Below are positions 28,988 through 36,312 of a DNA stretch of 58,390 bases, piece by piece; the stretch's first letter is position 1, and every line of letters starts with the position of its first letter. The stretch comes from a virus, in the IMG/VR virus record IMGVR_UViG_3300049259_000203, positions 1-58,390 of that record; one strand, 5' to 3'. The translations under genes and the position numbers were made by a program. Under the pieces are notes generated by a model that was not told where the DNA came from, did not search any database, and saw only the letters and a program-made list of their open reading frames with translations.

Positions 28988-29844
28988 CGACGACGCCCCG
29001 GCTTGAACACGTCGCGCTCGACCTTGATGTCGGCGCCGGTCGGGACCTGCTGCTCGTCCAGCGCGCGGTTCAGGATGCCCGCGAGCGCGTCCTCCCCGTT
29101 CGCCATCAGCGCGCCCTTCCACGCGTCGACCGCCGTCTTGCGCCACTCCACCCGGCCCAGCTCGAGGACCCGCTCGAAGCCGCGCCGCACGCCGACGTCG
29201 ACGCCGGCGAGGTAGTCGGAGCGGCGCATCGCGGCGAGCTCGGACCCGACGATCACGGCGTCCGGCTGCTCGACGTCGGGCAGGCCCTTGTACTCGTCGG
29301 GGTGCTCGATCGCGCGCGCGACCTCGATGCGCGCGGCGACGGACGCGAGCCGGTCCGGGTGCCAGGTCTTCTCCTTCTTCGTCGGCTGCGTCGCGATGAT
29401 CTCCGTGTCGCCGTCCGGCACGACCAGGCGCGGGATGATCCCGTTCTCGCCGGCCTTCGGCTCGCCGACGGTCCGCGCCTCCTCGGCGATCTCGGCGCGG
29501 CACCGCGCGGCGGCCGCTTTGAAGTCGTCGCCGATGCGGTCCAGCACGTCGCCGGCGTCCATCAGCACCCGGACCAGCGGCGCGACGTCGGTGTCGGCGA
29601 GGTCCTCGGTGCCGACCTCGCTCGTCCGCTGGTCGCGGACCTTCTGCGCGGCGGTGATGACGGCCAGCTCCAGCGCGCGGCCGATGCCGCGGGTCGCCTT
29701 GTCGAGTTCGTACACATCGACGGTGCCGGAGATCGCCGCCTCCAGCAGCGTCACGGGCACGGTGACGGGCGGCGGCATCTCGGCCGGTACGGGAGGCTCG
29801 GGCGGTGCCGCGAGGGCGACTGCCGAGCCGGTGTCGTCGGTCAT
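28984..29844 (-). CDS. hypothetical protein, 286 aa, partner of the RecA-like gene
   Basis: This helical protein has a Pro-rich N-terminus (about 10-30) and a central coiled region (ALELAVITAAQKVRDQRTSE, VLMDAGDVLDRIGDDFKAAA). A more structured C-terminal half follows with VVPDGDTEIIATQPTKKEK and SELAAMRRSDYLAGVDVGVR. I do not recognise it. It starts with the consensus leader AGGAGGACCCGC (ATG 29842-29844) and is four-base-coupled to the Sak4-like gene, so a recombination or replication partner is likely. Confidence 0.75.
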   Translation of the reverse strand: MTDDTGSAVALAAPPEPPVPAEMPPPVTVPVTLLEAAISGTVDVYELDKATRGIGRALELAVITAAQKVRDQRTSEVGTEDLADTDVAPLVRVLMDAGDVLDRIGDDFKAAAARCRAEIAEEARTVGEPKAGENGIIPRLVVPDGDTEIIATQPTKKEKTWHPDRLASVAARIEVARAIEHPDEYKGLPDVEQPDAVIVGSELAAMRRSDYLAGVDVGVRRGFERVLELGRVEWRKTAVDAWKGALMANGEDALAGILNRALDEQQVPTGADIKVERDVFKPGRRR

Positions 29845-29868
29845 GCGGGTCCTCCTGTGAAGGGATCG

Positions 29869-29887
29869 GGTACGACCTCATCGTACC
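29869..29887. repeat. inverted repeat in leader of 28984-29844
   Basis: GGTACGA-CCTCA-TCGTACC is a perfect 7-bp hairpin or operator between the candidate promoter 29902-29930 and the ribosome site. Other leaders of the family lack it. Confidence 0.5.
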
Positions 29888-29901
29888 GTGTCTGTGCAGA
29901 C

Positions 29902-29930
29902 ATTGTGTACAGACCTAGAGCACGGCCTTG
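29902..29930 (-). promoter_or_regulatory. candidate promoter, divergent member of the family
   Basis: Minus strand: -10 CACAAT (29902-29907) followed by GTCTGCACAGACAC, clearly alignable to CATAAT-GTATGTACAGAC of the strong members. The -35 position (29925-29930) reads CAAGGC, which is poor and lies in the end of the methyltransferase gene. Confidence 0.45.
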
Positions 29931-31660
29931 ACCGCCGCGCCGAGCCACTGAGCGACGTTCGAGGACACCGCGTTGCCCGCCTGCATCGTCTGTTCGCCGA
30001 GGTTGCCGTGCACGATGTAGTCGTCGCGGAACCGCTGCGCGCGCAGGTGCTCCCGCGGCTTGAGCATCCTGAACATGCAATCGTCGACGTCGATCGCGGG
30101 CTGCACCAGCGCCGCGCTGTCGTGCGTCGTCATCGTGTGCATCGGCTCACCGGTCGTCTTCGCCTTCGCCCGCCGGTACGGGATCACCAGCGACAAGTTC
30201 GGCCGGGCCACGACACCCGGCATCGCGTCCGACGCCGCGTCCTTCGTCATGTGCCCGATCGGGCCGTAGCCGAGCCCGCCGTGATGCTTCTGGATGAACG
30301 CCCCCGGCGGCACCGTCAGCGCATGATGCCGGGCCGTACGGACCGCGCCGAGCGGACCCTCGTCGACCGGCACCGGCCCGTCGTGCGCCTGGAGCGTCGT
30401 CACGTACGGCACCGCCAGGCCCAAGTTCGTGCCCGTCGTCAGCGGCGGCAACGCGTCGTCGACGCCGCGGGGAAGGTTGTGCGTCCGGTTCGGCACCACG
30501 AACGGCGGCGCGACGAGCGAGTGGCTGTCGTGCACCGTCACCGACCCGAGCGGGTCGTCGATCGAGCACGCCCGGTACTTCGCCTCGTCGGCGTTGCCGT
30601 AGTTCTTCACGTAGAACGGCGGGCACGCGACACCGTCGCCGATCTTCGTCGTGCGCGGCGGCAGCGGCGCACCCGACGCCGGGTACCAGCGCCCGTCGTC
30701 GTCGCGGCCGTGCGTCACGGTCGTCATCACCGGCTCGTCGTACGAGAACAGCTCGAGGCCGGCGCGGATGCGTCGCACCGTCGCCGGCGCGAGCGGCCGC
30801 TTCCGGTCCCCGATCCGCTGCCCCAAGTCGCTCCAGTCGATCGCCGCCGCGGCCGGCCGGACCCACGGCTCCACCACGTCGCCGCAGCCGCTGTTCGGGC
30901 ATACGTACACGTACTGCGACCGGTACTTTCCGATCCGCCGACTGCTCGGGTTCTTCCACGCCTGCCGAGCGCCGACGTTGGCCCCGCATCTGGCGCACCA
31001 GGCCAGCGGCCGCGGCTCGACGTCGGGCAGCGGGATGCCCTTGCGGGTGAACACCATGTACATCCGGTCGCGCCACTGCGGCGCGTGCGGGTTGTCGTCG
31101 TCGCCGACGTGCGCCGAGCTGACGCAGACGATCTGCACGTTGTAGCCGAGCGTCTTCATGCCGTTGAGCCACCACTCGAACAACACCCAGCGGGCGGCCT
31201 CGACGACGTTCTCGACGATCACCGCCTGGTAGCGGTGAACCTCCGTCGCGCGGATCACGTCGTGGAACGTCGTCCTGGTCCGCTCAAGGGCTGCCTTGGG
31301 GACGTGGCCGAACTCCTGGAGCATGTCGAGCTGACCATCGTCGATGACGTTCCCGCCGGCGGGCGACAGCTCGGTGCAGATCGGCGAGAACCAGGCGATC
31401 GTGGTCCGCGGCCACCGCCGAAGGTCGTACTGGCTGATGTCGGCGCACAGGTGCTCGGTGTCGGGGAAGTTGGCCGAGTGCGTCTCGATCGCCCGTTCCC
31501 AATGGTTCGCCGCTAGCACGATGCGGAAGCCGGCCGCTTTCAGGCCAGAGCTGCTGCCCCCCGCGCCGCAGAACCCGTCCGTGGCGGTGTGGTCGCCGTC
31601 GTGCTTGAACTTTCGTCGCGCCGACCTGGGGCCAGCGGTCGTCCGGTGGCTCGCGCCCAC
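29915..31660 (-). CDS. C5-cytosine DNA methyltransferase with variant motif IV
   Basis: The 581-residue enzyme has motif I TDGFCGAGGSSSGL (about 27-40), motif VI VIVENVVEA (about 148-156), QWRDRMYMVF and the motif X-type QAGNAVSSN near the C-terminus. The catalytic loop reads WFSPICTELSPAG (about 90-102): the Cys is at 95, but the usual PPC/PC is S-P-I-C-T, as in some phage enzymes with SPECT. A four-cysteine insert (CARCGANVG...CPNSGCGD, about 225-270) is extra to small C5-MTases. The only nearby start is GTG 31658-31660, giving a 121-base overlap with the HTH gene. Confidence 0.88.
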   Translation of the reverse strand: MGASHRTTAGPRSARRKFKHDGDHTATDGFCGAGGSSSGLKAAGFRIVLAANHWERAIETHSANFPDTEHLCADISQYDLRRWPRTTIAWFSPICTELSPAGGNVIDDGQLDMLQEFGHVPKAALERTRTTFHDVIRATEVHRYQAVIVENVVEAARWVLFEWWLNGMKTLGYNVQIVCVSSAHVGDDDNPHAPQWRDRMYMVFTRKGIPLPDVEPRPLAWCARCGANVGARQAWKNPSSRRIGKYRSQYVYVCPNSGCGDVVEPWVRPAAAAIDWSDLGQRIGDRKRPLAPATVRRIRAGLELFSYDEPVMTTVTHGRDDDGRWYPASGAPLPPRTTKIGDGVACPPFYVKNYGNADEAKYRACSIDDPLGSVTVHDSHSLVAPPFVVPNRTHNLPRGVDDALPPLTTGTNLGLAVPYVTTLQAHDGPVPVDEGPLGAVRTARHHALTVPPGAFIQKHHGGLGYGPIGHMTKDAASDAMPGVVARPNLSLVIPYRRAKAKTTGEPMHTMTTHDSAALVQPAIDVDDCMFRMLKPREHLRAQRFRDDYIVHGNLGEQTMQAGNAVSSNVAQWLGAAVKAVL

Positions 31661-31869
31661 TGTTCGATCCGTCCTTCTCTCCAGAGTGGCGAGCCGGACA
31701 GGAGAGCGTCCGGCTCGGGAAGCACATTGCGAACCCGCCAGCGGTACACCGTGGCGGACTTCACGCCGAGCAGGTCGGCGACCTCGACGAGGCCGAGGAT
31801 GCCCGTCAGGGGCTCCAGCGGCGGGTCCGTGGCGTCGTGGTCGACGGCGACAGCGGCGCTACTCGTCAT
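31540..31869 (-). CDS. AlpA/excisionase-like helix-turn-helix protein
   Basis: Residues 24-85 form a MerR/AlpA-type HTH: GILGLVEVADLLGVKSATVY, RWRVRNVLPEPDALLSGSP and LWREGRIEQWARATGRP, the standard excisionase and AlpA arrangement. The 25 residues after that are Ser/Thr/Arg-rich and lie wholly inside the methyltransferase gene, so the tail may be forced by the overlap. It may regulate the methyltransferase translated from the same message. The ATG is at 31867-31869. Confidence 0.78.
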   Translation of the reverse strand: MTSSAAVAVDHDATDPPLEPLTGILGLVEVADLLGVKSATVYRWRVRNVLPEPDALLSGSPLWREGRIEQWARATGRPLAPGRRDESSSTTATTPPRTGSAARGAAALA

Positions 31870-32044
31870 GCGAACTGACCTCCTCGTGATGCAGCAGCAG
31901 CACCAGTACGACCGCTGCGGTGAACGCGCCCACCAAGCCCCACCAGGCGACGACCAGACGGCCGTGCCGGAGGCCGAGAACGACGACGAGCAGCGCGAGC
32001 ACGGTCGTCCAGCCGAGGCAGACGATCGTCCTGCGGTGCGTCAT
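31859..32044 (-). CDS. small membrane protein, 61 aa, two TM segments
   Basis: The protein begins MTHRRTIVCLGWTTVLALLV and has two hydrophobic helices (about 7-24 and 30-51) joined by RHGR, with an acidic tail EEVSSHDE. The ATG at 32042-32044 has GGGAGGG close upstream and a family-like promoter element at 32076-32081. Function unknown. Confidence 0.68.
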   Translation of the reverse strand: MTHRRTIVCLGWTTVLALLVVVLGLRHGRLVVAWWGLVGAFTAAVVLVLLLHHEEVSSHDE

Positions 32045-32075
32045 CGAGGCCCTCCCGTGGGCGGTCACTGTACAT

Positions 32076-32081
32076 GTTCTA
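32076..32081 (-). promoter_or_regulatory. candidate -10 element of the promoter family
   Basis: On the minus strand TGTCAC-TAGAAC-ATGTACAGTGAC aligns with the -10/start region of the TAAGAT-type members (CACTAAGAT...TGTACAG). No TGTAC is present 17 bp upstream, so this may be only an operator-like half. Confidence 0.4.
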
Positions 32082-32088
32082 GTGACAC

Positions 32089-32664
32089 CTATCCGGGAGG
32101 CGCGGGCAGGAGCTCGGCGGCGCGCACGGGGGTCCAGAAGCAGTCCCGCTCGACGACCCACTGGAGCGTCCCGGAGCCGACGTGAACGACGGCCTGCGGC
32201 GCGACGCGATGCGCGCCCACGCCCGGCTTCCCGTACGGATGCCCGTCCTCCGGGTGCTCGAAGTAGCCGTGCTGGACCGCGCCGAACTCGTGCGTGTGGT
32301 GAAGCGTCTGGCCTTCGTAGGGGTGCTCGTGGGCGACCGGCTCCGACAGCGGCTTGGCCGGCGTCGCGGTGAACGTGCTGCGCGGACGGATCGCCTCCAG
32401 CTCGCCGAGCCAGAAGTAGCCCCACTCGACGTCGCCGTTGTGCTTGACGAGCCCGAACGCCTCGCCGGTCGTCCAGTCGGCCTCGACGACGTACCAGTCG
32501 AACCCGCCGGCGAAGTAGTGCGCGACGACCAGCTTGTCCGCGAGGGGCACAGCCTCCGTCGCGTACAGCGCCGGCGTCTTCCGCCGTACCACCTGGGGCG
32601 GCAGGAACGCGTGCCCGCGGGTCCGGCGCTGCGTCTCGTTGAACACCGTGTCGGTGGCGGTCAC
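32089..32664 (-). CDS. DUF2958-family protein
   Basis: The 191-residue protein shows the family core: FLPPQVVRRKTPALYATE (about 20-37), VAHYFAGGFDWYVVEAD (about 46-62), GEAFGLVKHNGDVEWGYFWL (about 67-86) and GELEAIR. DUF2958 proteins are widespread on plasmids and phages with no known activity. The extra C-terminal half (about 95-191) is His-rich (HEHPYEGQTLHHTHEFG) and may bind metal. The start is ATG 32662-32664, overlapping the previous stop. Confidence 0.84.
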   Translation of the reverse strand: MTATDTVFNETQRRTRGHAFLPPQVVRRKTPALYATEAVPLADKLVVAHYFAGGFDWYVVEADWTTGEAFGLVKHNGDVEWGYFWLGELEAIRPRSTFTATPAKPLSEPVAHEHPYEGQTLHHTHEFGAVQHGYFEHPEDGHPYGKPGVGAHRVAPQAVVHVGSGTLQWVVERDCFWTPVRAAELLPAPPG

Positions 32665-33308
32665 GACGTCACCGCCGCGGCAGGCAGCAGGTCGAGGACG
32701 TACTCGGCGTCGTACGGGCTGGTGCGGCGGATGACGTACTCGCTGCCGTCGATCAGGAGCCGCGTCCCCGGCTTGGCGGCGATCTCCTCGTCGCCCTCAC
32801 CCGGGATCGTGTCGAGCGGGTACAGGAACGCCGCCGGCGCCCGGGTCGACGGGGCGCTCCCGGCGTCCGCGTTCGGGCCGAGGTAGCCGACGCCGAACCG
32901 CGCGCCGAAGATGACCACGACCTCGGTCGACGTGGCCGCCACCTGCCCGTCGTCCGGCGGGACGAGGCTGATCTCGCGGGGCAGCGACCGGCGGACGAGC
33001 TCGGTGAGCACGTCGACGGCCTGCGGGAGGACGAGGGACATCTCCGCGGCGAGGTCGCTGGTGCGCTCCCACACGGTGAGGTCGTCGGTCGACCACACCA
33101 GGTGGATGACGCCGTCGCGCTGCCGGCTGGTGACCTGCGACGCGACGCCGGCGGCCTTGTCGTCGCCGACGAGCACGAGCACCGGCCCGTACCAGTCGGG
33201 GTCCTCGGCGGGGACCGTGTCGAGCACGGTGACACCGCCGAGGCTATCGGTGGCCGCCGTGACGATGTCGCGCAGCGCGTCGTCGGCGGTGATGAGAACG
33301 GGGATCAC
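32661..33308 (-). CDS. hypothetical protein, 215 aa, operon leader gene
   Basis: The alpha/beta protein (VIPVLITADDALRDIVTAA) has strands like YGPVLVLVGDDK and DGVIHLVWST, reminiscent of a receiver-like or Rossmann-type fold. The C-terminal half contains VVVIFGARFGVGYLG and a SEYVIRRTSPYDAEYVLDLL segment. No family is assigned. The GTG at 33306-33308 is supported by CACAGGAGGGCCC immediately upstream and the promoter at 33346-33374. It is the first early gene after the lysis cassette. Confidence 0.75.
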   Translation of the reverse strand: MIPVLITADDALRDIVTAATDSLGGVTVLDTVPAEDPDWYGPVLVLVGDDKAAGVASQVTSRQRDGVIHLVWSTDDLTVWERTSDLAAEMSLVLPQAVDVLTELVRRSLPREISLVPPDDGQVAATSTEVVVIFGARFGVGYLGPNADAGSAPSTRAPAAFLYPLDTIPGEGDEEIAAKPGTRLLIDGSEYVIRRTSPYDAEYVLDLLPAAAVTS

Positions 33309-33345
33309 GGGCCCTCCTGTGAGGTCGGGTTGGTTGCCTGTACAT

Positions 33346-33374
33346 ATCTTAGTGACAGACAGCCTCTCTGTACA
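33346..33374 (-). promoter_or_regulatory. phage-family promoter (TGTACA-17-TAAGAT)
   Basis: Minus strand: -35 TGTACA (33369-33374), 17-bp spacer, -10 TAAGAT (33346-33351), then ATGTACAGGC. CAGAAACCA precedes the -35, matching the GAAACC element of other members. It drives the operon from 33308. Confidence 0.8.
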
Positions 33375-33395
33375 TGGTTTCTGCACAGAAGCCAA

Positions 33396-33424
33396 AGCCC
33401 GCCCCGCGCGAGACGGGACGGGCT
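33396..33424 (-). terminator. hairpin terminator after the lysis cassette
   Basis: AGCCCG pairs with CGGGCT, then after one C-A mismatch CCCG pairs with CGGG around a 7-base loop. It lies about 40 bases beyond the stop at 33465 and just before the next promoter. Confidence 0.72.
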
Positions 33425-33464
33425 CTGGTTCACAGGAGAACCCGACCCTAGGGCCGTGTTCCGC

Positions 33465-33770
33465 CTACGACGGTACCCGCTTGCGCTTGTGCTGTCCACG
33501 AGCGCGCCGCTTCGGCCGCGGCGCCGCGTCGGGCTCCTCCGGCGGCGCGACAGGGGCGACGCTGGCGGGCAGCAGCGCCGCCGTCGCGACGCCCTCGTGC
33601 CGGCTGCGTACGCCCGCCGCGAGCGCCTTCACCACAGCCAGGCCGCCCGCCCCGGCGGCGGTCAGGCTGGCGGCCTTGATGCCGCTCACCAGGTACGCCG
33701 CGAGGAACGTCTGAGCGGCCGTCGACACGGCCCGCTCGGTGAGGTCCGCCAGGAACGCCTTCGTGAACAT
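33465..33770 (-). CDS. holin-like membrane protein (r1t-type layout)
   Basis: The 101-residue protein begins MFTKAFLADLTERAVSTAAQ and continues TFLAAYLVSG...LTAAGAGGLAVVKALAAG. This is the arrangement of r1t/LL-H-type holins: a charged start, one amphipathic and one hydrophobic helix, and a basic tail (RPKRRARGQHKRKRVPS). It would permeabilise the inner membrane for the amidase encoded upstream. AGGAGGAAGCGG precedes the ATG at 33768-33770. It is the last gene before the terminator. Confidence 0.75.
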   Translation of the reverse strand: MFTKAFLADLTERAVSTAAQTFLAAYLVSGIKAASLTAAGAGGLAVVKALAAGVRSRHEGVATAALLPASVAPVAPPEEPDAAPRPKRRARGQHKRKRVPS

Positions 33771-33780
33771 CCGCTTCCTC

Positions 33781-34284
33781 CTAGAGCTGGCACTTGCCGG
33801 TGAGCGGGTTGTACAGCGTGCACCGCGGCGTCGGGGTCGCCGTCGGGCTCGAGCTCGGGGGGCCGCTCGGCGACGGGCGTGCGGTCCGCGACGGCGACGG
33901 CGAGCCAGGGGAGACGGTGGCGCCGTCGCGGCCGCGCGCTCCGCGCGAGCCAGGGGCACCAGGCGCGGGCGACACCGGCGTCCCTGACGAAGCGGGTCGG
34001 CCCGCGGGCCCGGCCGGCCCGGGCGGGCCACTCGCCCCGATGCAGGGCGGCGCCGGCGTGGTCGTGACGCCGCCGGATGTCGCGGTCGGCGTCGGCGACA
34101 GGCAGGTGGCGGGCAGCCGGTGGATGACGTCGCGGTTGTCCCTGGCGTAGTACCAGCCGAACACCGCGAACGCGCCGACGACGAGCAGCGAGACGTACAG
34201 CGCGATCCGCTTCGGGAGAGGGAGCTCGGCTACCGCCACACCAGCGACGATACGGCCCCGAGGGCCGCCCAGGCCGCGAGCCAC
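33781..34284 (-). CDS. membrane-anchored collagen-like protein
   Basis: A hydrophobic helix (ALYVSLLVVGAFAVFGWYYA, about residues 28-47) is followed by an extracytoplasmic Thr/Pro/Ser-rich region. It contains G-X-Y repeats (GASGPPGPAGPAGRP, GAPGSRGARGRDG) and ends with a two-cysteine cap (CTLYNPLTGKCQL). Collagen-like triplets are known in phage tail fibres, but here they are attached to a membrane anchor inside the lysis cassette. The start is uncertain: GTG 34282-34284 or GTG 34237-34239. It could be a spanin-like or surface-exposed protein; the role is unknown. Confidence 0.68.
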   Translation of the reverse strand: MARGLGGPRGRIVAGVAVAELPLPKRIALYVSLLVVGAFAVFGWYYARDNRDVIHRLPATCLSPTPTATSGGVTTTPAPPCIGASGPPGPAGPAGRPASSGTPVSPAPGAPGSRGARGRDGATVSPGSPSPSRTARPSPSGPPSSSPTATPTPRCTLYNPLTGKCQL

Positions 34285-34353
34285 GCGCAGGACCGGGGAT
34301 ACGCCGCGACGATCACCCGGGACCTCATCGCTACGCAGCCTAACCCTCGCACG

Positions 34354-34593
34354 TCAGCGTGTCCCCGACCGCGGCGGCTTCTTTGCAGGCGGCCGTCGCT
34401 TCGGTGGCTCCGGGTCGGGACGGCGATGCCGGTTCTTCCGCTCGTCGGCGTTCAGCAGCACCGGGAGCCCCATCATCGCGAGCAGCGCGTAGATGATGAG
34501 CGGCCGCGCCTGGTTGTCGTAGGCGACCTCGTACGCCATGCCGGCCATGCCTCCGACCAGCAGCGCCGTGTCCCTCGTCACCCTGGCCCGCAT
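34354..34593 (-). CDS. small membrane protein of the lysis cassette, 79 aa
   Basis: The protein begins MRARVTRDTALLVGGMAGMA and has a second hydrophobic stretch, PLIIYALLAMMGLPVLL, then a long basic Pro-rich tail (RRPDPEPPKRRPPAKKPPRS). This is similar in plan to two-TM holins or membrane partners next to actinophage endolysins. The ATG is at 34591-34593. It is the gene after the endolysin. Confidence 0.7.
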   Translation of the reverse strand: MRARVTRDTALLVGGMAGMAYEVAYDNQARPLIIYALLAMMGLPVLLNADERKNRHRRPDPEPPKRRPPAKKPPRSGTR

Positions 34594-34662
34594 GGCGTCG
34601 AGTCTGACGCGCGGCACGCAGCGCGCGCGGTAGGACACGAACGGTGCCCGGCGCGCCGCCGG

Positions 34663-35499
34663 TCAGCGGGTCACGGAGGCGGTCCACGCGGCGTCCCACA
34701 GCGCGCGGTTCACGGCGACGTACGAGTGGCCGCGGTACGACGTGCGCGTGACGGCGATCCGCTTCTCCTTCGCGAACGCCTCCGCGACTGCCGCCGAGTC
34801 CGGGCCGTACGCGCCGTCGACGCCGATCTTCCACCCGCGCTTGTGCATCTGGTCCTGCCAGACGCGCTGCGGGTGCCCGCTGGTGAGGACGGTCAGCGGG
34901 TGGCCCGGGTACACCGGGTGCGCCGGCGGCTTCGGCGGGGTGGCCGGCTTCACGGCCGACGGGTGCGGCGGCACGATCAGGCCGCTGTGCACGAACGCGC
35001 GGAGCTCGTCGCCCGGGCACGCCGTCTGGCCGGTCGCCGAGTGCGGGAACGGCTCGAGCCGGTTCCCGTGCCGCCGGCTGCCCTCGTTGACGACCCACAG
35101 GATGCCGCGGCGGGCGCCGGGCGTGACGTCCGCGCGGCCGGGGTCGTCGTCGCCCAGGAACACGACGCCGAGGCCCGCCGTGTTGTGACCCTCGGTGTGC
35201 GCGCCGACGCCGTACCAGCCGCGGCCTTCGAGGATGTGGCACGCCTGCGGGTCGTGCAGGTCGATCGCGACGCCGAAGTTGTAGCCGACTCCGTGCTCCC
35301 AGTGCTTCTCCTCGCGGTGGAACCGGTCGATCGCGCGCCACCAGGCCCGGAAGTCCGGCTGCCCGAGCTCCTCGCCGGTCGTGTAGTGGATGCGGCTGTC
35401 GGTCTTCCCGCCGGTGCCGACCCGAGCGCCGTCGAAGGGCCGCAGCCCGATCTCGGCGCGGGACCAGAGGGTGACGCCTGGGGCGACGGTGAGCGGCAT
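34663..35499 (-). CDS. endolysin: N-acetylmuramoyl-L-alanine amidase (PGRP/Amidase_2) with peptidoglycan-binding domain
   Basis: The 278-residue lysin has an N-terminal Amidase_2/PGRP zinc amidase (about 20-175) with IHYTTG, WGVGYNFGVA-like GVGYNFGVAID, GVGAHTEGHNTAGLGVVF and the zinc/loop PHSATGQTACPGDEL. The C-terminal half carries a PG_binding_1 domain (about 210-262) with VWQDQMHKRGWKIGVDGAYG and SAAVAEAFAKEK. It cleaves the amide bond between muramic acid and the stem peptide. The ATG at 35497-35499 is set by AGGAGG 6 bases upstream. There is no signal peptide, so a holin is needed. Confidence 0.92.
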   Translation of the reverse strand: MPLTVAPGVTLWSRAEIGLRPFDGARVGTGGKTDSRIHYTTGEELGQPDFRAWWRAIDRFHREEKHWEHGVGYNFGVAIDLHDPQACHILEGRGWYGVGAHTEGHNTAGLGVVFLGDDDPGRADVTPGARRGILWVVNEGSRRHGNRLEPFPHSATGQTACPGDELRAFVHSGLIVPPHPSAVKPATPPKPPAHPVYPGHPLTVLTSGHPQRVWQDQMHKRGWKIGVDGAYGPDSAAVAEAFAKEKRIAVTRTSYRGHSYVAVNRALWDAAWTASVTR

Positions 35500-35574
35500 G
35501 GCGGGCCTCCTGAGCAAGGGCGGGTCGTCGCGGTCACTGTACAGCGACGTGGCGGCCTCTCCTGACGCCTCGTA

Positions 35575-35592
35575 GCGTCGGCGCGCCGACGC
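35575..35592 (-). terminator. 18-bp perfect palindrome after the tail genes
   Basis: GCGTCGGCG/CGCCGACGC is a perfect palindrome that directly abuts the stop codon at 35593-35595. As RNA it can fold into a hairpin, so it probably attenuates transcription between tail and lysis genes. Confidence 0.6.
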
Positions 35593-36312
35593 CTAGATGC
35601 CGACGTCTTCGACGTGCAGCCAGCCGTACGAGTTGCCCTGCGTCATCAGCACGTCGCCGGCGCCCGCCGTGCGCTTGATCGTCATGGCGAGCACCGTGAC
35701 CCCGGTGGCGGCGGCGACGAACGGCCGCATCGTGATGTTCGTCTCGGCACCTGCGCCGGCGTTGACGTCGATCCTCATGTCGGACGTGCTCACCATCGCA
35801 CTCGACGTCGTCGGGAGGGCCGCCGACCCGGACGAGCGGATGATGACGCCGATCGTCGCCGGGCCCGCTGCGGCCTGCACGCGCCCGTACCCGGTCACCC
35901 GGTACCGGCGTCCGGCGATCAGCGTCACCGTCGCGTAGATCGGGACGACGGTCTCCGCGCCACCGACCGCGGTTATCGAGAACGACGCGTTCTCGACGTA
36001 GCCGCCGGGCACGGTGCCGAGCATCCCGCCGCTGCGCTTCGTGCCCAGCACGAGCAGCGAGGCGCCCGATTGCGCGACCCACACGTCGTCGCCGACGACC
36101 GGCGAGTACCAGCCCAGGCACGGCACCCCGAGGATCACGACGGCCGACCCGGCGTAGGAGATGCCGACGGTGAGCTGGTTCGCCGCGACGGACTGCACCG
36201 TCGCCTCCCGGAACGCCGCCTGCGGCGCGCCGGGGCGCCCCGTGCCGAGAAGCCTCGCCGCCTCGTCGACCCGGTCGAGACCAGCCAGCAGTGCGTCCTC
36301 CGCTGCCGTCAT
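35593..36312 (-). CDS. minor tail protein, 239 aa
   Basis: It lies at the distal end of the tail module. An N-terminal helix leads to a beta-rich middle with LTVGISYAGSAVVILGVPCL and VVGDDVWVAQSGASLLVLGT, an OB-like insertion seen in phage baseplate proteins. A jelly-roll-like C-terminal domain (ASFSITAVGGAETVVPIY, IGVIIRSSGSA) ends GWLHVEDVGI, as in receptor-binding or tail-tip proteins. The family is not named with certainty. The ATG at 36310-36312 shares a base with the previous stop. Confidence 0.75.
   Translation of the reverse strand: MTAAEDALLAGLDRVDEAARLLGTGRPGAPQAAFREATVQSVAANQLTVGISYAGSAVVILGVPCLGWYSPVVGDDVWVAQSGASLLVLGTKRSGGMLGTVPGGYVENASFSITAVGGAETVVPIYATVTLIAGRRYRVTGYGRVQAAAGPATIGVIIRSSGSAALPTTSSAMVSTSDMRIDVNAGAGAETNITMRPFVAAATGVTVLAMTIKRTAGAGDVLMTQGNSYGWLHVEDVGI

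Noticed and set aside
33431-33447. Start-associated leader-like CACAGGAGAACCCG on the plus strand
   Set aside because: No start codon or coding frame follows on the plus strand. It lies next to the lysis terminator and is probably chance or a relic.
35530-35560. TGTACAG near 35535 as another family promoter for the lysis genes
   Set aside because: Only the start-point element is present; no -10 of either form and no -35 at 17 bp could be found.
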